49,875 bases of DNA, taken from Candidatus Binatia bacterium. Its GTDB lineage: Bacteria; Desulfobacterota; Binatia; UBA9968; JAJDTQ01. The notes under the pieces are model-generated. The model had not been told where the DNA came from, ran no database searches, and saw only the letters and a list, made by a program, of their open reading frames with translations. The position numbers and the translations under genes were made by a program. Positions 16,468 through 26,773 of this stretch are shown piece by piece (position 1 is the stretch's first letter; every line of letters starts with the position of its first letter). The DNA lies in the NCBI GenBank assembly GCA_022823055.1, contig JAJDXX010000047.1, positions 1 through 49,875 on the forward strand, written 5' to 3'.

Positions 16468-16947
16468 ATGCTGACGCAAGACGAGCGCAACAGGATCCGG
16501 GCCGAGGCCGCCCACTACGACCATCCGCAGGCCGCGTGCGTGGAGGCGCTGAAGATCGTCCAGGAGCACCACCGCTGGGTGTCGGACGAGCACCTGAAGG
16601 AAATCGCCGCGCTGCTGGACATGAGCCCGGAGGCGCTGGACAGCGTCGCCACCTTCTACAACCTGATCTTCCGCAAGCCGGTGGGAGAGAACGTCATCCT
16701 CCTGTGCGACAGCGTGAGTTGCTGGATCATGGGTTACGAGGGTATTCGTGCCCATCTCAAGGAACACCTCGGCGTGGAGTTGGGGGAGACCACCTCGGAC
16801 GGCAAGTTCACGCTGCTTCCCATGGCTTGCCTGGGCACCTGCGACCGGGGGCCGGCGATGATGGTGGGGAACGAGCTGTACCGCAATCTGGACAACGACA
16901 AGGTGGACGAGATACTTGCCCGCTACCGGCATCCGTCGGGCGCCTGA
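16468..16947 (+). CDS. nuoE: NADH-quinone oxidoreductase subunit E
   Basis: The 159-residue 24 kDa subunit of the NADH dehydrogenase module has a thioredoxin-like C-domain binding the [2Fe-2S] cluster N1a. The ligands are Cys80 and Cys85 (C-D-S-V-S-C) and Cys121 and Cys125 (A-C-L-G-T-C-D). The N-terminal helical part has the usual L-x-M-S-P-E-A and V-A-T-F-Y-N blocks. The start at 16468 follows a short repeat; only GAGGGGCGA is available as RBS, at a longer than usual distance. Confidence 0.95.
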   Translation: MLTQDERNRIRAEAAHYDHPQAACVEALKIVQEHHRWVSDEHLKEIAALLDMSPEALDSVATFYNLIFRKPVGENVILLCDSVSCWIMGYEGIRAHLKEHLGVELGETTSDGKFTLLPMACLGTCDRGPAMMVGNELYRNLDNDKVDEILARYRHPSGA

Positions 16948-16961
16948 CCGGACTGGACGAT

Positions 16962-18251
16962 ATGGCGAACGGATCATCCATGGACAAGCCCCTGACCGGG
17001 GACCTGCTGCCCGACGGCAGCGTGCTGGACCTTGCGGCCTACGAGAGGGTGGGCGGGTACGAGGCGCTGCGCAAGGTGCTCAAGGAGATGACCCCAGCCG
17101 ACGTCCTCAAGGAGGTGACGGACTCCAGGCTCCGCGGCCGCGGCGGCGCGGGCTTCCCCACCGGCCAGAAGTGGAGCTTCGTGCCCATGGGCGACAACGC
17201 GCCCACGCCCAAGTACCTGGTGGCCAACGCCGATGAGATGGAGCCGGGGACCTTCAAGGACCGCCTGATCCTGGAAGGGAACCCGCACCTGCTCATCGAG
17301 GGGATGATCCTGTCCGCCTACACCATCCAGGCCACCCAGGGTTATATCTTCCTGCGCTGGGCCTACAAGCTCGCGGCGGAGCGCATCACCCGGGCCCTGG
17401 CCGAGGCCTACGACAAGGGTTACCTGGGCAAGAACATCCTGGGCTCGGGCTACAGCTTCGAGCTGCACCTCCACACCAGCGCCGGGCGCTACATGTGCGG
17501 CGAGGAGACCGGGCTCCTGAACGCGCTGGAGGGCAAGCGCGCCAATCCCCGGGCCAAGCCGCCGTTCCCCCAGGTGAGCGGCCTGTTCGGCAAGCCCACC
17601 ATCGTCCAGAACGTCGAGACCCTGTGCAACGTGGCGCCGATCCTGCGCAACGGCGCCCAGTGGTACCTGGGCCTGAGCCGCAGCGAGGACGGCGGCACCA
17701 AGCTCTACGGCGTGAGCGGCAAGGTGCGGCGGCCGGGCGTGTGGGAGCTGCCCCTGGGTACCACCATCCGCGAGATCCTCGAGCGGCGCGCCCGCGGCAT
17801 GCGCGAGGGCTACAAGTTCCGCGGCCTTCTGCCGGGCGGCGCCTCCACGGATTTCCTTGTGGAGGACCACCTGGACGTGAAGATGGACTACGGCTCGGTG
17901 CAGGCGGCGGGCAGCCGCCTGGGCACCGGCCTGATGGTCGTCCTCGACGACCAGACCTCGGTGGTGGGCATGGTGCTCAACCTCGAGCGCTTCTTCGCCC
18001 AGGAGTCCTGCGGCTGGTGCACGCCGTGCCGCGACGGCCTGCCCTGGACCGCGCGGATTCTCCAGGGGCTCCTGGAAGGACGCGGACGTCCCGGCGACCT
18101 GGAGCGGCTGGAGATGCAGACCCGCATGATGGGGCCGGGCAACACCTTCTGCGCGCTGGCGCCCGGCGCCATGGAGCCCTTGCAGAGCGCCCTCAAGTAT
18201 TTCCGGGAGGACTTCGAGAAGCTCATTAACACTAGAAGCGACGCAGCGTAA
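16962..18251 (+). CDS. nuoF: NADH-quinone oxidoreductase subunit F
   Basis: The 429-residue 51 kDa subunit binds NADH and FMN and cluster N3. The glycine-rich FMN/NADH segment G-R-G-G-A-G-F-P-T-G-Q-K-W is at 59-71, N-A-D-E-M-E-P-G-T at 89-97 and the C-G-E-E-T-G block at 179-184. The N3 ligands are Cys350, Cys353, Cys356 (C-G-W-C-T-P-C) and Cys397. The start at 16962 gives a short N-terminal extension; Met7 (16980) is an alternative. The frame continues open well upstream, over nuoE, but that part is a shadow of nuoE. Confidence 0.95.
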   Translation: MANGSSMDKPLTGDLLPDGSVLDLAAYERVGGYEALRKVLKEMTPADVLKEVTDSRLRGRGGAGFPTGQKWSFVPMGDNAPTPKYLVANADEMEPGTFKDRLILEGNPHLLIEGMILSAYTIQATQGYIFLRWAYKLAAERITRALAEAYDKGYLGKNILGSGYSFELHLHTSAGRYMCGEETGLLNALEGKRANPRAKPPFPQVSGLFGKPTIVQNVETLCNVAPILRNGAQWYLGLSRSEDGGTKLYGVSGKVRRPGVWELPLGTTIREILERRARGMREGYKFRGLLPGGASTDFLVEDHLDVKMDYGSVQAAGSRLGTGLMVVLDDQTSVVGMVLNLERFFAQESCGWCTPCRDGLPWTARILQGLLEGRGRPGDLERLEMQTRMMGPGNTFCALAPGAMEPLQSALKYFREDFEKLINTRSDAA

Positions 18252-18256
18252 CGATC

Positions 18257-20956
18257 ATGGCTACCATCTACGTCGACGACCGCCCCTACGAGGTCGACCC
18301 CGCCAAGAACCTGCTGGAGGAATGCCTCTCCAAGGGGCTCGACCTGCCGTACTTCTGCTGGCACCCCGCCCTGGGGTCGGTGGGCGCCTGCCGCCAGTGC
18401 GCGGTCAAGCAGTACCGGGACGAGAACGACCAGCGCGGCCGCATCGTCATGGCGTGCATGACCCCGGCCATGGACGGCGCGCGTATCTCCATCCGCGACA
18501 AGGACGCGGTGCAGTTCCGCGCCGGCATCATCGAGCTCCTGATGAGCAACCACCCGCACGACTGCCCGGTGTGCGACGAGGGCGGCGAGTGCCACCTGCA
18601 GGACATGACGGTGATGACCGGGCACAACTACCGCGGCTACCGCTTCGGCAAGCGCACCTTCACCAACCAGCAGCTTGGGCCGTTCATCAATCATGAGATG
18701 AACCGCTGCATCACCTGCTACCGCTGTGTGCGCTACTATCGCGACTACGCCGGCGGCAAGGACCTGGACGCCTTCGCCTCCCACAACCACGTCTACTTCG
18801 GGCGCCACGAGGACGGCGCCCTGGAGAACGAGTTCAGCGGCAACCTGGTGGAAATCTGCCCCACCGGCGTCTTTACCGACAAGACCCTCAAGCAGCACTA
18901 CACGCGCAAGTGGGACCTGCAGACCGCGCCGTCGGTGTGCGCCCATTGCAGCCTCGGGTGCAACACCATCGCGGGCGAGCGCTACGGCCAGCTCCGGCGC
19001 ATCCTCAACCGCTACAACGCCCAGGTGAACGGCTACTTCCTGTGTGATCGCGGCCGTTTCGGCTACGGCTTCGTGAACGGCGACCGGCGCCTGCGCCAGC
19101 CGCGCCTGCTCCAGGACGGCGAGAGCCGGCCTGTGAGCGGCGCGGAGGCGCTCAAGCGGACGGCGCTCCTCCTGGGACGGCAGTCCCGCGTCATCGGCAT
19201 CGGCTCGCCGCGGGCGTCCGTGGAGGCGAACTTCGCGTTGCGGACCCTCGTGGGCTCGCGGAACTTCTTCAGCGGCATGGCCCCCGGGGAAGAGCACTTG
19301 GTGGCGCGCATGCTGCACGTACTCCGCGGCGCCGGGGTGCGCACGCCGTCGCTGTGCGAGGTGGAGTCCGCCGACGCGGTTCTGGTGCTGGGGGAGGACG
19401 TCACCCAGACGGCGCCGTTGCTGGCGCTGGCGATACGCCAGGCGGTGAAGCAGGCGCCGCGCAGGCAGGCCATGCAGTTGCGCATTCCGCGCTGGGACGA
19501 CGCGGCCCTGAACGAGGTGATGCAGCAGCAGAAGGGACCGCTCTACATCGCCACGCCGGCGGGCACCCGGCTCGATGAAGCGGCCACCCAGTGCTTCCGG
19601 GGAGCGCCGGACGACGTGGCGCGGCTGGGTTTTGCCGTGGCGCGCGCGTTGGATGCCACCGCTCCGCCGGTGAGAGGGCTGTCGCGGGAGGAGCGAGCGG
19701 CGGTCCAGGCCATCGCCGGTGCCCTGCGGAAGGCGGAACGGCCCGTGGTCGTGTCCGGGTCCGGATGCGGCAGCGAGGCGGTGGTGGACGCGGCGGCGCA
19801 GGTGGCGCGGGCGCTCGGCGGGGCCGGGACCGCCAACCTGTGCTTCACCGCGGCCGAATGCAACAGCTTCGGCCTGGGACTGCTCAACGCCATGGGCACC
19901 GCCGAGGCCTTCCAGCGGGTGGCCGACGGCTTGGTCGACACGGTGGTGGTGCTGGAGAACGACCTCTACCGCCGGGTGGGCCGCGCCTCCGTGGAAGCCA
20001 TGCTGGCGTCCGCCCACGTGGTGGCCATCGACCACTCGGCCACGGACACGGTGGCCGGCGCCGAGGTGGCGTTTCCCTCGGGCACCTTCGCCGAGACCGA
20101 GGGCACGATGGTGAACAACGAGGGGCGCGCGCAGCGCTTCTACCAGGTGTTCGTGCCCCAGGGCGAGGTGAAGCCGGCGTGGAGCTGGCTGGGGGAGCTG
20201 GCCCAGGCGGCCGGACGCACCGAGTTGACGGGGCTGCGCTCGCCCGACGATCTCCTGGCCGCGCTGGGGCGTGCGGTGGCGGCGTTCGAGGGACTGCCGG
20301 AACGTGTGGCCGGCGCGTCGTTCCGGGTGAACGGGGAAAAGGTGCCGCGGCTGTCGCCGCGTGCCAGCGGTCGCACGGCCGTGTCCGCCAACGTGAACGT
20401 GCACGAGCCCAAGCCGCCGGAAGACCCGGATTCTCCCTTGGCGTTCACCATGGAGGGCTATCCGCAGCAGCCCCCGTCGCCGCTGATCACGCGTTTCTGG
20501 GCGCCGGGCTGGAACTCCGTCCAGTCGCTCAACAAGTTCCAGGCCGAAGTGGGCGGGGCGCTCGCCGGGGGCGACCCCGGCATGCGGCTCATCGAGCCGG
20601 TGGCCAACGGGGCCGCCGCTTACACCGACGAGATCCCGCCCGCGTTCAGGCGCCGAGCGGGCGAGTTCCTGGTGGTGCCGCTGCACCACATCTTCGGCTC
20701 GGACGAGCAGAGCGCGGTGGCGCCGGCGGTGGCGCAACGGAGTCCCGGGCCTTACGCCGCGCTCAGCCCGGAGGACGCGCAGACGCTGGGCGTCCAGGAT
20801 GGCGAGTTCGTCGAGATCGAGCTCGACGGGGGGATGTTCCAGTTGCCGGCCCTCCTCATGTCGAGCATGACCGTCGGCGTGCTGGGCGTGCCCGTTGGAA
20901 TCGGCAGCCTCCGGGGCGTGGACCTTCCGGCCAGGAGCCGGTGTCGCAGGGTGTGA
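18257..20956 (+). CDS. nuoG: NADH-quinone oxidoreductase subunit G (with N7 cluster ligands)
   Basis: The 899-residue subunit is of E. coli-like length. The N-terminal ferredoxin domain binds N1b (Cys34, 45, 48, 67). N5 uses His99, Cys103, 106 and 112; N4 uses Cys151, 154, 157 and 201. A further set, C-x2-C-x3-C-x27-C (Cys228, 231, 235, 263), matches the extra N7 cluster kept in E. coli and Thermus and lost in many lineages. The rest is a molybdopterin-oxidoreductase-like domain without cofactor function. The start is 5 bp after the nuoF stop. The C-terminal part is less conserved and ends just before the GTG start of nuoH. Confidence 0.94.
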   Translation: MATIYVDDRPYEVDPAKNLLEECLSKGLDLPYFCWHPALGSVGACRQCAVKQYRDENDQRGRIVMACMTPAMDGARISIRDKDAVQFRAGIIELLMSNHPHDCPVCDEGGECHLQDMTVMTGHNYRGYRFGKRTFTNQQLGPFINHEMNRCITCYRCVRYYRDYAGGKDLDAFASHNHVYFGRHEDGALENEFSGNLVEICPTGVFTDKTLKQHYTRKWDLQTAPSVCAHCSLGCNTIAGERYGQLRRILNRYNAQVNGYFLCDRGRFGYGFVNGDRRLRQPRLLQDGESRPVSGAEALKRTALLLGRQSRVIGIGSPRASVEANFALRTLVGSRNFFSGMAPGEEHLVARMLHVLRGAGVRTPSLCEVESADAVLVLGEDVTQTAPLLALAIRQAVKQAPRRQAMQLRIPRWDDAALNEVMQQQKGPLYIATPAGTRLDEAATQCFRGAPDDVARLGFAVARALDATAPPVRGLSREERAAVQAIAGALRKAERPVVVSGSGCGSEAVVDAAAQVARALGGAGTANLCFTAAECNSFGLGLLNAMGTAEAFQRVADGLVDTVVVLENDLYRRVGRASVEAMLASAHVVAIDHSATDTVAGAEVAFPSGTFAETEGTMVNNEGRAQRFYQVFVPQGEVKPAWSWLGELAQAAGRTELTGLRSPDDLLAALGRAVAAFEGLPERVAGASFRVNGEKVPRLSPRASGRTAVSANVNVHEPKPPEDPDSPLAFTMEGYPQQPPSPLITRFWAPGWNSVQSLNKFQAEVGGALAGGDPGMRLIEPVANGAAAYTDEIPPAFRRRAGEFLVVPLHHIFGSDEQSAVAPAVAQRSPGPYAALSPEDAQTLGVQDGEFVEIELDGGMFQLPALLMSSMTVGVLGVPVGIGSLRGVDLPARSRCRRV

Positions 20957-20957
20957 C

Positions 20958-21914
20958 GTGACCGACGTGTTGCTACAGGTCGCGGTGATCCTCGGGGTGC
21001 TGAACGCGCCCCTGATCCTGGCCGCGCTGCTCATCTGGCTGGAACGGCGCTTCCTGGCACTCTTGCAGGACCGCTACGGACCCAACCGGGTGGGTCCGCT
21101 GGGGCTCGGCATCGTGCTGGCGGACATGATCAAGATCTTCACCAAGGAAGACTGGGTCCCGCCGTTCGCCGACCGGGCCGTGTTCACCCTGGCCCCGGCG
21201 GTCATCGTCATCACCGGCTTGATGTCCGTTGCGGTGATTCCCATCACCGAGACCATCGGCGTCACCGATCTCAACATCGGGCTGCTTTTCTTCCTGGCCA
21301 TGTCGTCCATGGGCGTCTACAGCGTGGTGCTGGCGGGCTGGGCCTCCAACAACAAGTACGCGCTCCTGGGGGGGCTCCGGGCCTCGGCGCAGATGGTCAG
21401 CTACGAGGTTTTCATGGGACTCTCGCTCATGGGCGTGGTGCTCATGGCCGGGTCCTTCAGCCTGCGCGACATCGTCGCGGCGCAGCAGGACATCTGGTTC
21501 ATCGTGCCCCAGTTCCTGGGTTTCGTGATCTTTTTCATCGCCGGGCTGGCCGAGACCCATCGCCTGCCTTTCGACCTGCCCGAGGCCGAGGCCGAGTTGG
21601 TGGCGGGTTTCCACTCGGAGTACTCGGGGATGAAGTTCGGCATGTTCTTCGTCGGCGAGTACGTGGGCGTGACGGTGATCGCGGCGATGATCGTGACGCT
21701 GTTCTTCGGGGGCTGGATGGGGCCGGTGCTCCCGGGGATCGTGTGGTTCGGGCTGAAGCTGCTGTTCTTCATCCTGATCTTCATCCTGTTGCGGGCGGCG
21801 CTGCCGCGACCGCGCTTCGATCAGTTGATGGCTTTCGGCTGGAAGGTGCTCCTGCCGCTGTCGCTGCTCAACCTGGTGGTGACGGCCGGGGCGCTGCTGC
21901 TTTGGAAGGCTTGA
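20958..21914 (+). CDS. nuoH: NADH-quinone oxidoreductase subunit H
   Basis: The 318-residue ND1-type membrane subunit has about eight helices and forms the quinone entry chamber. Diagnostic blocks are [10 protein letters not shown] and [10 protein letters not shown] near 25-45, [13 protein letters not shown] near 145, and [18 protein letters not shown] near 205. The start is taken as GTG at 20958, one base after the nuoG stop with AGGG upstream. The ATG at 20895 would lie 60 bp inside nuoG and add residues not found in the family. Confidence 0.94.
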   Translation: MTDVLLQVAVILGVLNAPLILAALLIWLERRFLALLQDRYGPNRVGPLGLGIVLADMIKIFTKEDWVPPFADRAVFTLAPAVIVITGLMSVAVIPITETIGVTDLNIGLLFFLAMSSMGVYSVVLAGWASNNKYALLGGLRASAQMVSYEVFMGLSLMGVVLMAGSFSLRDIVAAQQDIWFIVPQFLGFVIFFIAGLAETHRLPFDLPEAEAELVAGFHSEYSGMKFGMFFVGEYVGVTVIAAMIVTLFFGGWMGPVLPGIVWFGLKLLFFILIFILLRAALPRPRFDQLMAFGWKVLLPLSLLNLVVTAGALLLWKA

Positions 21915-21960
21915 GGGTTTCGCCGATGTCGTCGTGCCCGAACGCCGTGAGGAACCATCG

Positions 21961-22476
21961 ATGCTAAGCATGCTGCGGACCATTTGGACGGTGCTGCTGC
22001 ACCTGTTCCGGCGCCCCATCACGGTTCAATACCCCGAGGAGAAGCCGTACCTGCCGCCGCGGTACCGCGGACGGATCATCCTCTCGCGGGATCCGGACGG
22101 CGACGAGCGCTGCGTGGGCTGCTACCTGTGCTCCGCCGCCTGCCCGGTGGACTGCATCGCGCTCCAGGCGGGGGAGCGGCCGGACGGCCGGCGCTACCCC
22201 GAGTTCTTCCGCATCAACTTCTCGCGCTGCATCTTCTGCGGCCTGTGCGAGGAGGCGTGTCCGACCTATGCGATTCAACTGACGCCGGACTTCGAGCTGT
22301 GCGACTACAACCGGCAGAATCTCGTGTACGAGAAGGAGGATCTGCTGATCAACGGCCCCGGCAAGTATCCCGGCTACAACTTCTACCGGGTCGCCGGCCT
22401 GGCCGTCAGCGGCAAGGAAAAGGGCGCGTCCGAGAACGAGGACAAGCCCGTGGACGTGAAGAGCCTGTTGCCGTGA
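21961..22476 (+). CDS. nuoI: NADH-quinone oxidoreductase subunit I
   Basis: The 171-residue subunit carries two [4Fe-4S] clusters, N6a and N6b. The motifs are C-V-G-C-Y-L-C-x3-C-P (Cys51, 54, 57, 61) and C-I-F-C-G-L-C-x3-C-P (Cys90, 93, 96, 100). The N-terminal amphipathic segment lies on the membrane. The start at 21961 has GAGGA 8 nt upstream; a GTG at 21934 in frame is less likely. The stop overlaps the nuoJ start. Confidence 0.95.
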   Translation: MLSMLRTIWTVLLHLFRRPITVQYPEEKPYLPPRYRGRIILSRDPDGDERCVGCYLCSAACPVDCIALQAGERPDGRRYPEFFRINFSRCIFCGLCEEACPTYAIQLTPDFELCDYNRQNLVYEKEDLLINGPGKYPGYNFYRVAGLAVSGKEKGASENEDKPVDVKSLLP

Positions 22477-22988
22477 CGCTCATCTATTATCTCGCGGCCG
22501 CCGTCGCGGTCATCTCGACGGCCATGGTCATCACCCGCTCCAACGCGGTGCACGCGCTGCTGTACATGATCGTGTCGCTGCTGTCGCTGGCGCTGATCTT
22601 CTTCACGCTGGGGGCGCCCTTCGTGGCGGCCCTGGAGGTGATCATCTACGCCGGCGCCATCGTGGTGCTGTTCGTGTTCGTCATCATGATGCTCAATCTG
22701 GGCGCCGAGGCGACCGCGCGGGAACGCCGCTGGCTGCAGCCCAAGGCATGGATCGGTCCCGCGATTCTCACGGCCATCCTGTTCGCCGAGTTCCTGGTGG
22801 TGGTCGCCACCGAGCCCGCCGCCACGGGCGCTCCCGCGGGCGTGGGCGTCAAGCGCGTGGGCGCCGCCCTCTACGGCCGCTACGTGCTGGGGGTGGAGCT
22901 GGCCGCCATGCTCCTGCTGGCCGGTCTGGTGGGCGCGTTCCACCTGGGCCGCCGCGTGCCCTCCGGCGACGAGGAGGATGAATCCTGA
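22473..22988 (+). CDS. nuoJ: NADH-quinone oxidoreductase subunit J
   Basis: The 171-residue ND6-type membrane subunit has five helices. The key block [20 protein letters not shown] near 49-68 contains the glutamate and the pi-bulge helix linked to proton coupling. The start is a GTG at 22473 that overlaps the nuoI stop in GTGA. Longer upstream starts in this frame run through nuoI and are shadows. The stop overlaps the nuoK ATG by one base. Confidence 0.94.
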   Translation: MTLIYYLAAAVAVISTAMVITRSNAVHALLYMIVSLLSLALIFFTLGAPFVAALEVIIYAGAIVVLFVFVIMMLNLGAEATARERRWLQPKAWIGPAILTAILFAEFLVVVATEPAATGAPAGVGVKRVGAALYGRYVLGVELAAMLLLAGLVGAFHLGRRVPSGDEEDES

Positions 22989-23296
22989 TGGCCGCGGTCC
23001 CCATGGAGCACGGACTCGTGCTGGCGGCGGTGCTGTTCGGGCTGGGGCTCACGGGCGTCCTGGCGCGCCGCAACATCATCTTCGTGCTCCTTTCCTTGGA
23101 GATCATGCTCAACGCCGCCGCCCTGGCCTTCGTGGTGGCGGGGGCGCACTGGGGCCAGGCCGACGGACAGGTGATGTTCTTCTTCATCCTGGCCATGGCC
23201 GCGGCCGAGGTGGCGGTGGGTCTGGCGCTGGTGGTGCAGCTCTACTATCGCTTCAACACCCTGGACGTGGACACGGTGAGCGACCTGAGAGGCTGA
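22988..23296 (+). CDS. nuoK: NADH-quinone oxidoreductase subunit K
   Basis: The 102-residue ND4L-type membrane subunit has three helices. The conserved glutamates are in [11 protein letters not shown] (helix two) and [10 protein letters not shown] (helix three). The start at 22988 overlaps the nuoJ stop (TGATG), so the genes are translationally coupled. Confidence 0.95.
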   Translation: MAAVPMEHGLVLAAVLFGLGLTGVLARRNIIFVLLSLEIMLNAAALAFVVAGAHWGQADGQVMFFFILAMAAAEVAVGLALVVQLYYRFNTLDVDTVSDLRG

Positions 23297-23297
23297 C

Positions 23298-25208
23298 ATG
23301 CTCGAGCTGCTGTGGCTGATACCCGCCTTTCCCCTCGCCGGCTTCGTCGCCCTCACGCTGGTGGGATCGCGCCTGTCGCGCCCCGAGGTGGCCTACGTGG
23401 GCGCGGGCTCCGTGGGCCTGTCGGCGGTGGTCACGCTGCTCGTGGGGCTGAGCTTCATGGCCGCGCCGCCCGCCGGAGGCAGCTTCGTCCAGACCCTGTG
23501 GGTGTGGGTGGACGTGGCCGGCTTCCGTCCCGCCTTCGCGTTCCACCTCGACGCCCTGTCGCTGACGATGATCTTCGTCGTGACCTTCGTGGGCTTCCTG
23601 ATCCACCTCTACTCCGTCGAGTACATGATGGAGGAGGAAGAGGGCTACAGCCGCTTCTTCGCGTACATGAACCTGTTCGTGTGCGCCATGCTGACGCTGC
23701 TCCTGGCCGACAACCTCATGCTGCTGCTGCTGGGCTGGGAGGGCGTGGGCCTGTGCAGCTACCTGCTGATCGGCTTCTTCTACAAGGACGAGGCCAACAG
23801 CCAGGCCGCGAGCAAGGCCTTTATCGTCACCCGGGTGGGGGACACGGCCATGCTCATGGCGCTGTTCCTGCTCTTCGCCGAGCTGGGCACCCTGGACATC
23901 CAAGCGCTCCTCGAGCGGGCGGGCCAGCAGTTCCAGCCGGGCTCGGGCATGGCCACCGCCGTGGCGCTGCTTCTGCTGGGCGGGGCCGTGGGCAAGTCGG
24001 CGCAGCTTCCGCTCCAGACCTGGCTGCCGGACGCCATGGCCGGGCCCACGCCGGTGAGCGCCCTCATCCACGCGGCCACCATGGTCACCGCGGGCGTCTA
24101 CCTCATCGCCCGCACCCACGTGCTCTTCACCCTGGCGCCGGCGGTGCTGACGCTGGTAGCGGTCATCGGCACGCTGACGCTCCTGATGGCGGGCTTCGCC
24201 GCCCTGGTGCAGTCCGACATCAAGCGGGTGCTCGCCTACTCCACCATCAGCCAGATCGGCTACATGTTCCTGGCCCTGGGGGTGGGCGCGTGGTCGGCGG
24301 CGCTGTTCCACTTCATGATCCACGCCTTCTTCAAGGCGCTGTTGTTCCTGGGAGCGGGCGCGGTGATCATGTCGCTGCATCACGAGCAGGACATGTACCG
24401 CATGGGCGGACTGCGCCGGCAGATGCCGTTCACCTTCTGGTGCTTCCTCATCGGGTCCGGCGCGCTGGCGGCCGTCCCGGTGGTCACCGCGGGCTTCTAC
24501 AGCAAGGACCTGATCATCTGGAACGCGTACAACTCCGAGATCGGCGGCGTCTGGCTGTGGGCCGGGGCGCTGGCCGGGGCGCTTCTGACCTCCGTCTACA
24601 CCTTCCGCATGGTGTTCCTGACCTTCTACCGCGAGGCCACCGAGTGGGTGCGGCATCTCATGCCCATCCACGAGCCGGGCCCGTGCGTGCGCATTCCTCT
24701 GGGGGTCCTGGCGGTGCTGTCGGTGGCGGCCGGGGTGATCGAGCTGCCCCACACCATGGGCTCGCTCACCCTGTTCTCCGGTTTCCTGAACACGGCGCTG
24801 CCGGAGTATCACGGCGTACACGCGAGCTACGGCACCGAGCTTCTGTTCGAGCTGCTGGCGGCGGCGGCCTCGCTGGGCGGCATATGGCTGGTGTGGACGC
24901 TGGTGATGGCGTCGCCCGGGTCCATGGAACGCATCGCGGCGCAGCCGTGGGCGCGCGGCCTGGAGCGCCTGTGGTTCAGCGGCTGGGGCTTCGACGCGCT
25001 CTATGACGCGCTCTTCGTCAAGCCCTGGCTGTGGTGCGCGAAGGTCAACAAGGACGACTTCATCGATTTCTTCTATCGCGCCGTCGCCTTCATCACCGAG
25101 ACGCTCCACTTCGTCGCGAGCATGACCCAGACGGGCGCGGTGCGGTGGTACGCCACCGGCATCGCGGTGGGCGCGGTAGTGACCGTGGGACTGGTGATCA
25201 TCCTATGA
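23298..25208 (+). CDS. nuoL: NADH-quinone oxidoreductase subunit L
   Basis: The 636-residue antiporter-like subunit is at the distal end of the membrane arm and has the long lateral helix at its C-terminus. The key Glu148 is in L-G-W-E-G-V-G; the family lysines and the broken-helix segment L-P-D-A-M-A-G-P-T-P-V-S-A-L-I-H-A are present near 240-260. The start lies one base after the nuoK stop. The stop overlaps nuoM in ATGA. Confidence 0.96.
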   Translation: MLELLWLIPAFPLAGFVALTLVGSRLSRPEVAYVGAGSVGLSAVVTLLVGLSFMAAPPAGGSFVQTLWVWVDVAGFRPAFAFHLDALSLTMIFVVTFVGFLIHLYSVEYMMEEEEGYSRFFAYMNLFVCAMLTLLLADNLMLLLLGWEGVGLCSYLLIGFFYKDEANSQAASKAFIVTRVGDTAMLMALFLLFAELGTLDIQALLERAGQQFQPGSGMATAVALLLLGGAVGKSAQLPLQTWLPDAMAGPTPVSALIHAATMVTAGVYLIARTHVLFTLAPAVLTLVAVIGTLTLLMAGFAALVQSDIKRVLAYSTISQIGYMFLALGVGAWSAALFHFMIHAFFKALLFLGAGAVIMSLHHEQDMYRMGGLRRQMPFTFWCFLIGSGALAAVPVVTAGFYSKDLIIWNAYNSEIGGVWLWAGALAGALLTSVYTFRMVFLTFYREATEWVRHLMPIHEPGPCVRIPLGVLAVLSVAAGVIELPHTMGSLTLFSGFLNTALPEYHGVHASYGTELLFELLAAAASLGGIWLVWTLVMASPGSMERIAAQPWARGLERLWFSGWGFDALYDALFVKPWLWCAKVNKDDFIDFFYRAVAFITETLHFVASMTQTGAVRWYATGIAVGAVVTVGLVIIL

Positions 25209-26773
25209 GCCTTGCCTGGATCCTGCTTCTGCCTTTCGCGGGCGGCCTCGCGGCGTGGATCGCCGGGCGGTGGAGCGACCTGTGGGCGCGCTGGATCGCG
25301 CTGGGGACGGCGCTGCTCCACCTGTTGTTGCTGCTGGTGACCTGGGGCGTCTTCTTCACCCGCGTCGCGCCTGCGCCGGGTGGGTGGCTGATGGCTTCCA
25401 AGCAGCCCTGGATCCCGCAGTTGGGCATCAGCTTCCACCTGGCGGTGGACGGCATCAGCCTGCTGATGCTGCTGCTCGCGAGCTTCCTCACGGTCCTGGC
25501 GGTGCTGACTTCCTGGACGTCCATCACCCGCTCTGTGGGGTTCTACCACTTCAACTTGCTGCTGATCCTGACGGCCCTGTCGGGCGTGTTCATCGCCTTC
25601 GACCTGTTCCTGTTCTTCGCCTTCTGGGAAATCTCGCTGCTGCCGCTGTACTTCCTCATCGGCATCTGGGGCTACGAGAACCGTGTCTACGCCACCACCA
25701 AGTTCTTCATCATCACCCAGGGGAGCGGCCTGCTGATGCTGGTGGCCATCCTCGGTCTGGTGGTGGTGCACTGGCAGTCCACCGGCGTCCTCACCTTCGA
25801 CTACCTGGACCTGGTGGGCACGGTCATGTCGGACACCAAGGCGTTCTGGCTGATGCTGGGTTTCTTCATCGCCTTCGCCGTGAAGCTCCCGGTGGTGCCG
25901 TTCCACACTTGGCTGCCCGACGCCCATACCCAGGCCCCTACGGCGGGCAGCGTGGCGCTGGCGGGCCTGGTGCTCAAGATCGGCGCCTACGGCATGCTCC
26001 GTTTCGTGGTGCCGATGTTCCCCCAGGCGGTGGCGGACTTCACCCTGACGGCCATGATCCTCGCGGTGGTGGGCATCCTCTACGGCGCGCTCCTGGCCCT
26101 GGGCCAGACCGACCTGAAGCGCATGGTGGCGTACACCAGCATCAGCCACATGGGCTTCGTGCTGCTGGGAATCTTCGCCGGCAACGAGCTGGCGCTTCAG
26201 GGGGCGGTCATCATCATGCTGTCCCACGGTTTCAGCGCCGCCGCGCTGTTCATCATGGTGGGAGACCTGCAGCACCGCACGCACACGCGCGAGCTGGGCC
26301 GGTTCGGCGGCCTGTGGGCGGTGATGCCGCGCATGGGCGGCGTGGGGCTGTTCTTCGCCATGGCGTCGCTGGGGCTGCCCGGGCTTGCGAGCTTCGTGGG
26401 CGAGTTCCTGGTGCTGCTGGGCGCGTTCCAGGTGAACATGCCGCTGACGGTGCTGGCTTCGGTGGGCCTCGTGGCCGCCACCGTCTACTCGCTGTGGATG
26501 ATGCAGAAGGTCTACTACGGCGCCAACACCGGGGACTGGCAGGTTGACGACACCAGCGGCCGGGAGATGACGGTCATGGCGTCGCTCATCGGCGCGACGC
26601 TGTGGCTCGGACTCTACCCGCAACCGGTGTTGACCACCTCCGGGCATGCGCTCGCCGAGATGAAAAAGTTCGCCGCCGAGGCCCGCGCCACGGCCGCGCG
26701 CCCCGAGGGCACGGGAAGCGCGGCGTCCGGCGCCGTCGCGGCGACATCGCCGGTCGGAGGTGAGCGGCCTTGA
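25205..26773 (+). CDS. nuoM: NADH-quinone oxidoreductase subunit M
   Basis: The 522-residue antiporter-like subunit shows the ND4 signature F-F-A-F-W-E-I-S-L-L-P-L-Y-F near 138-151, P-F-H-T-W-L-P-D-A-H near 232-241 and the S-H-G-F-S-A-A segment near 340. The C-terminus carries an Ala/Gly/Ser-rich tail of about 30 residues beyond the usual end, probably disordered. The start is the ATG at 25205 overlapping the nuoL stop. Its end contains the RBS GGAGGTGA used by nuoN. Confidence 0.95.
   Translation: MSLAWILLLPFAGGLAAWIAGRWSDLWARWIALGTALLHLLLLLVTWGVFFTRVAPAPGGWLMASKQPWIPQLGISFHLAVDGISLLMLLLASFLTVLAVLTSWTSITRSVGFYHFNLLLILTALSGVFIAFDLFLFFAFWEISLLPLYFLIGIWGYENRVYATTKFFIITQGSGLLMLVAILGLVVVHWQSTGVLTFDYLDLVGTVMSDTKAFWLMLGFFIAFAVKLPVVPFHTWLPDAHTQAPTAGSVALAGLVLKIGAYGMLRFVVPMFPQAVADFTLTAMILAVVGILYGALLALGQTDLKRMVAYTSISHMGFVLLGIFAGNELALQGAVIIMLSHGFSAAALFIMVGDLQHRTHTRELGRFGGLWAVMPRMGGVGLFFAMASLGLPGLASFVGEFLVLLGAFQVNMPLTVLASVGLVAATVYSLWMMQKVYYGANTGDWQVDDTSGREMTVMASLIGATLWLGLYPQPVLTTSGHALAEMKKFAAEARATAARPEGTGSAASGAVAATSPVGGERP

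Noticed and set aside
20895-20957. ATG start for nuoH inside nuoG
   Set aside because: It adds 21 residues unlike any NuoH and would overlap nuoG by about 60 bp; GTG at 20958 fits the operon spacing.
17888-21034. A 1048-residue open frame on the minus strand
   Set aside because: It lies antisense to nuoF, nuoG and nuoH, is Arg/His/Gly-rich as expected of a GC-driven shadow, and has no domain.
23253-25109. Long minus-strand frame opposite nuoL
   Set aside because: Antisense shadow of a conserved gene with His/Gln/Arg-rich, non-protein-like composition.
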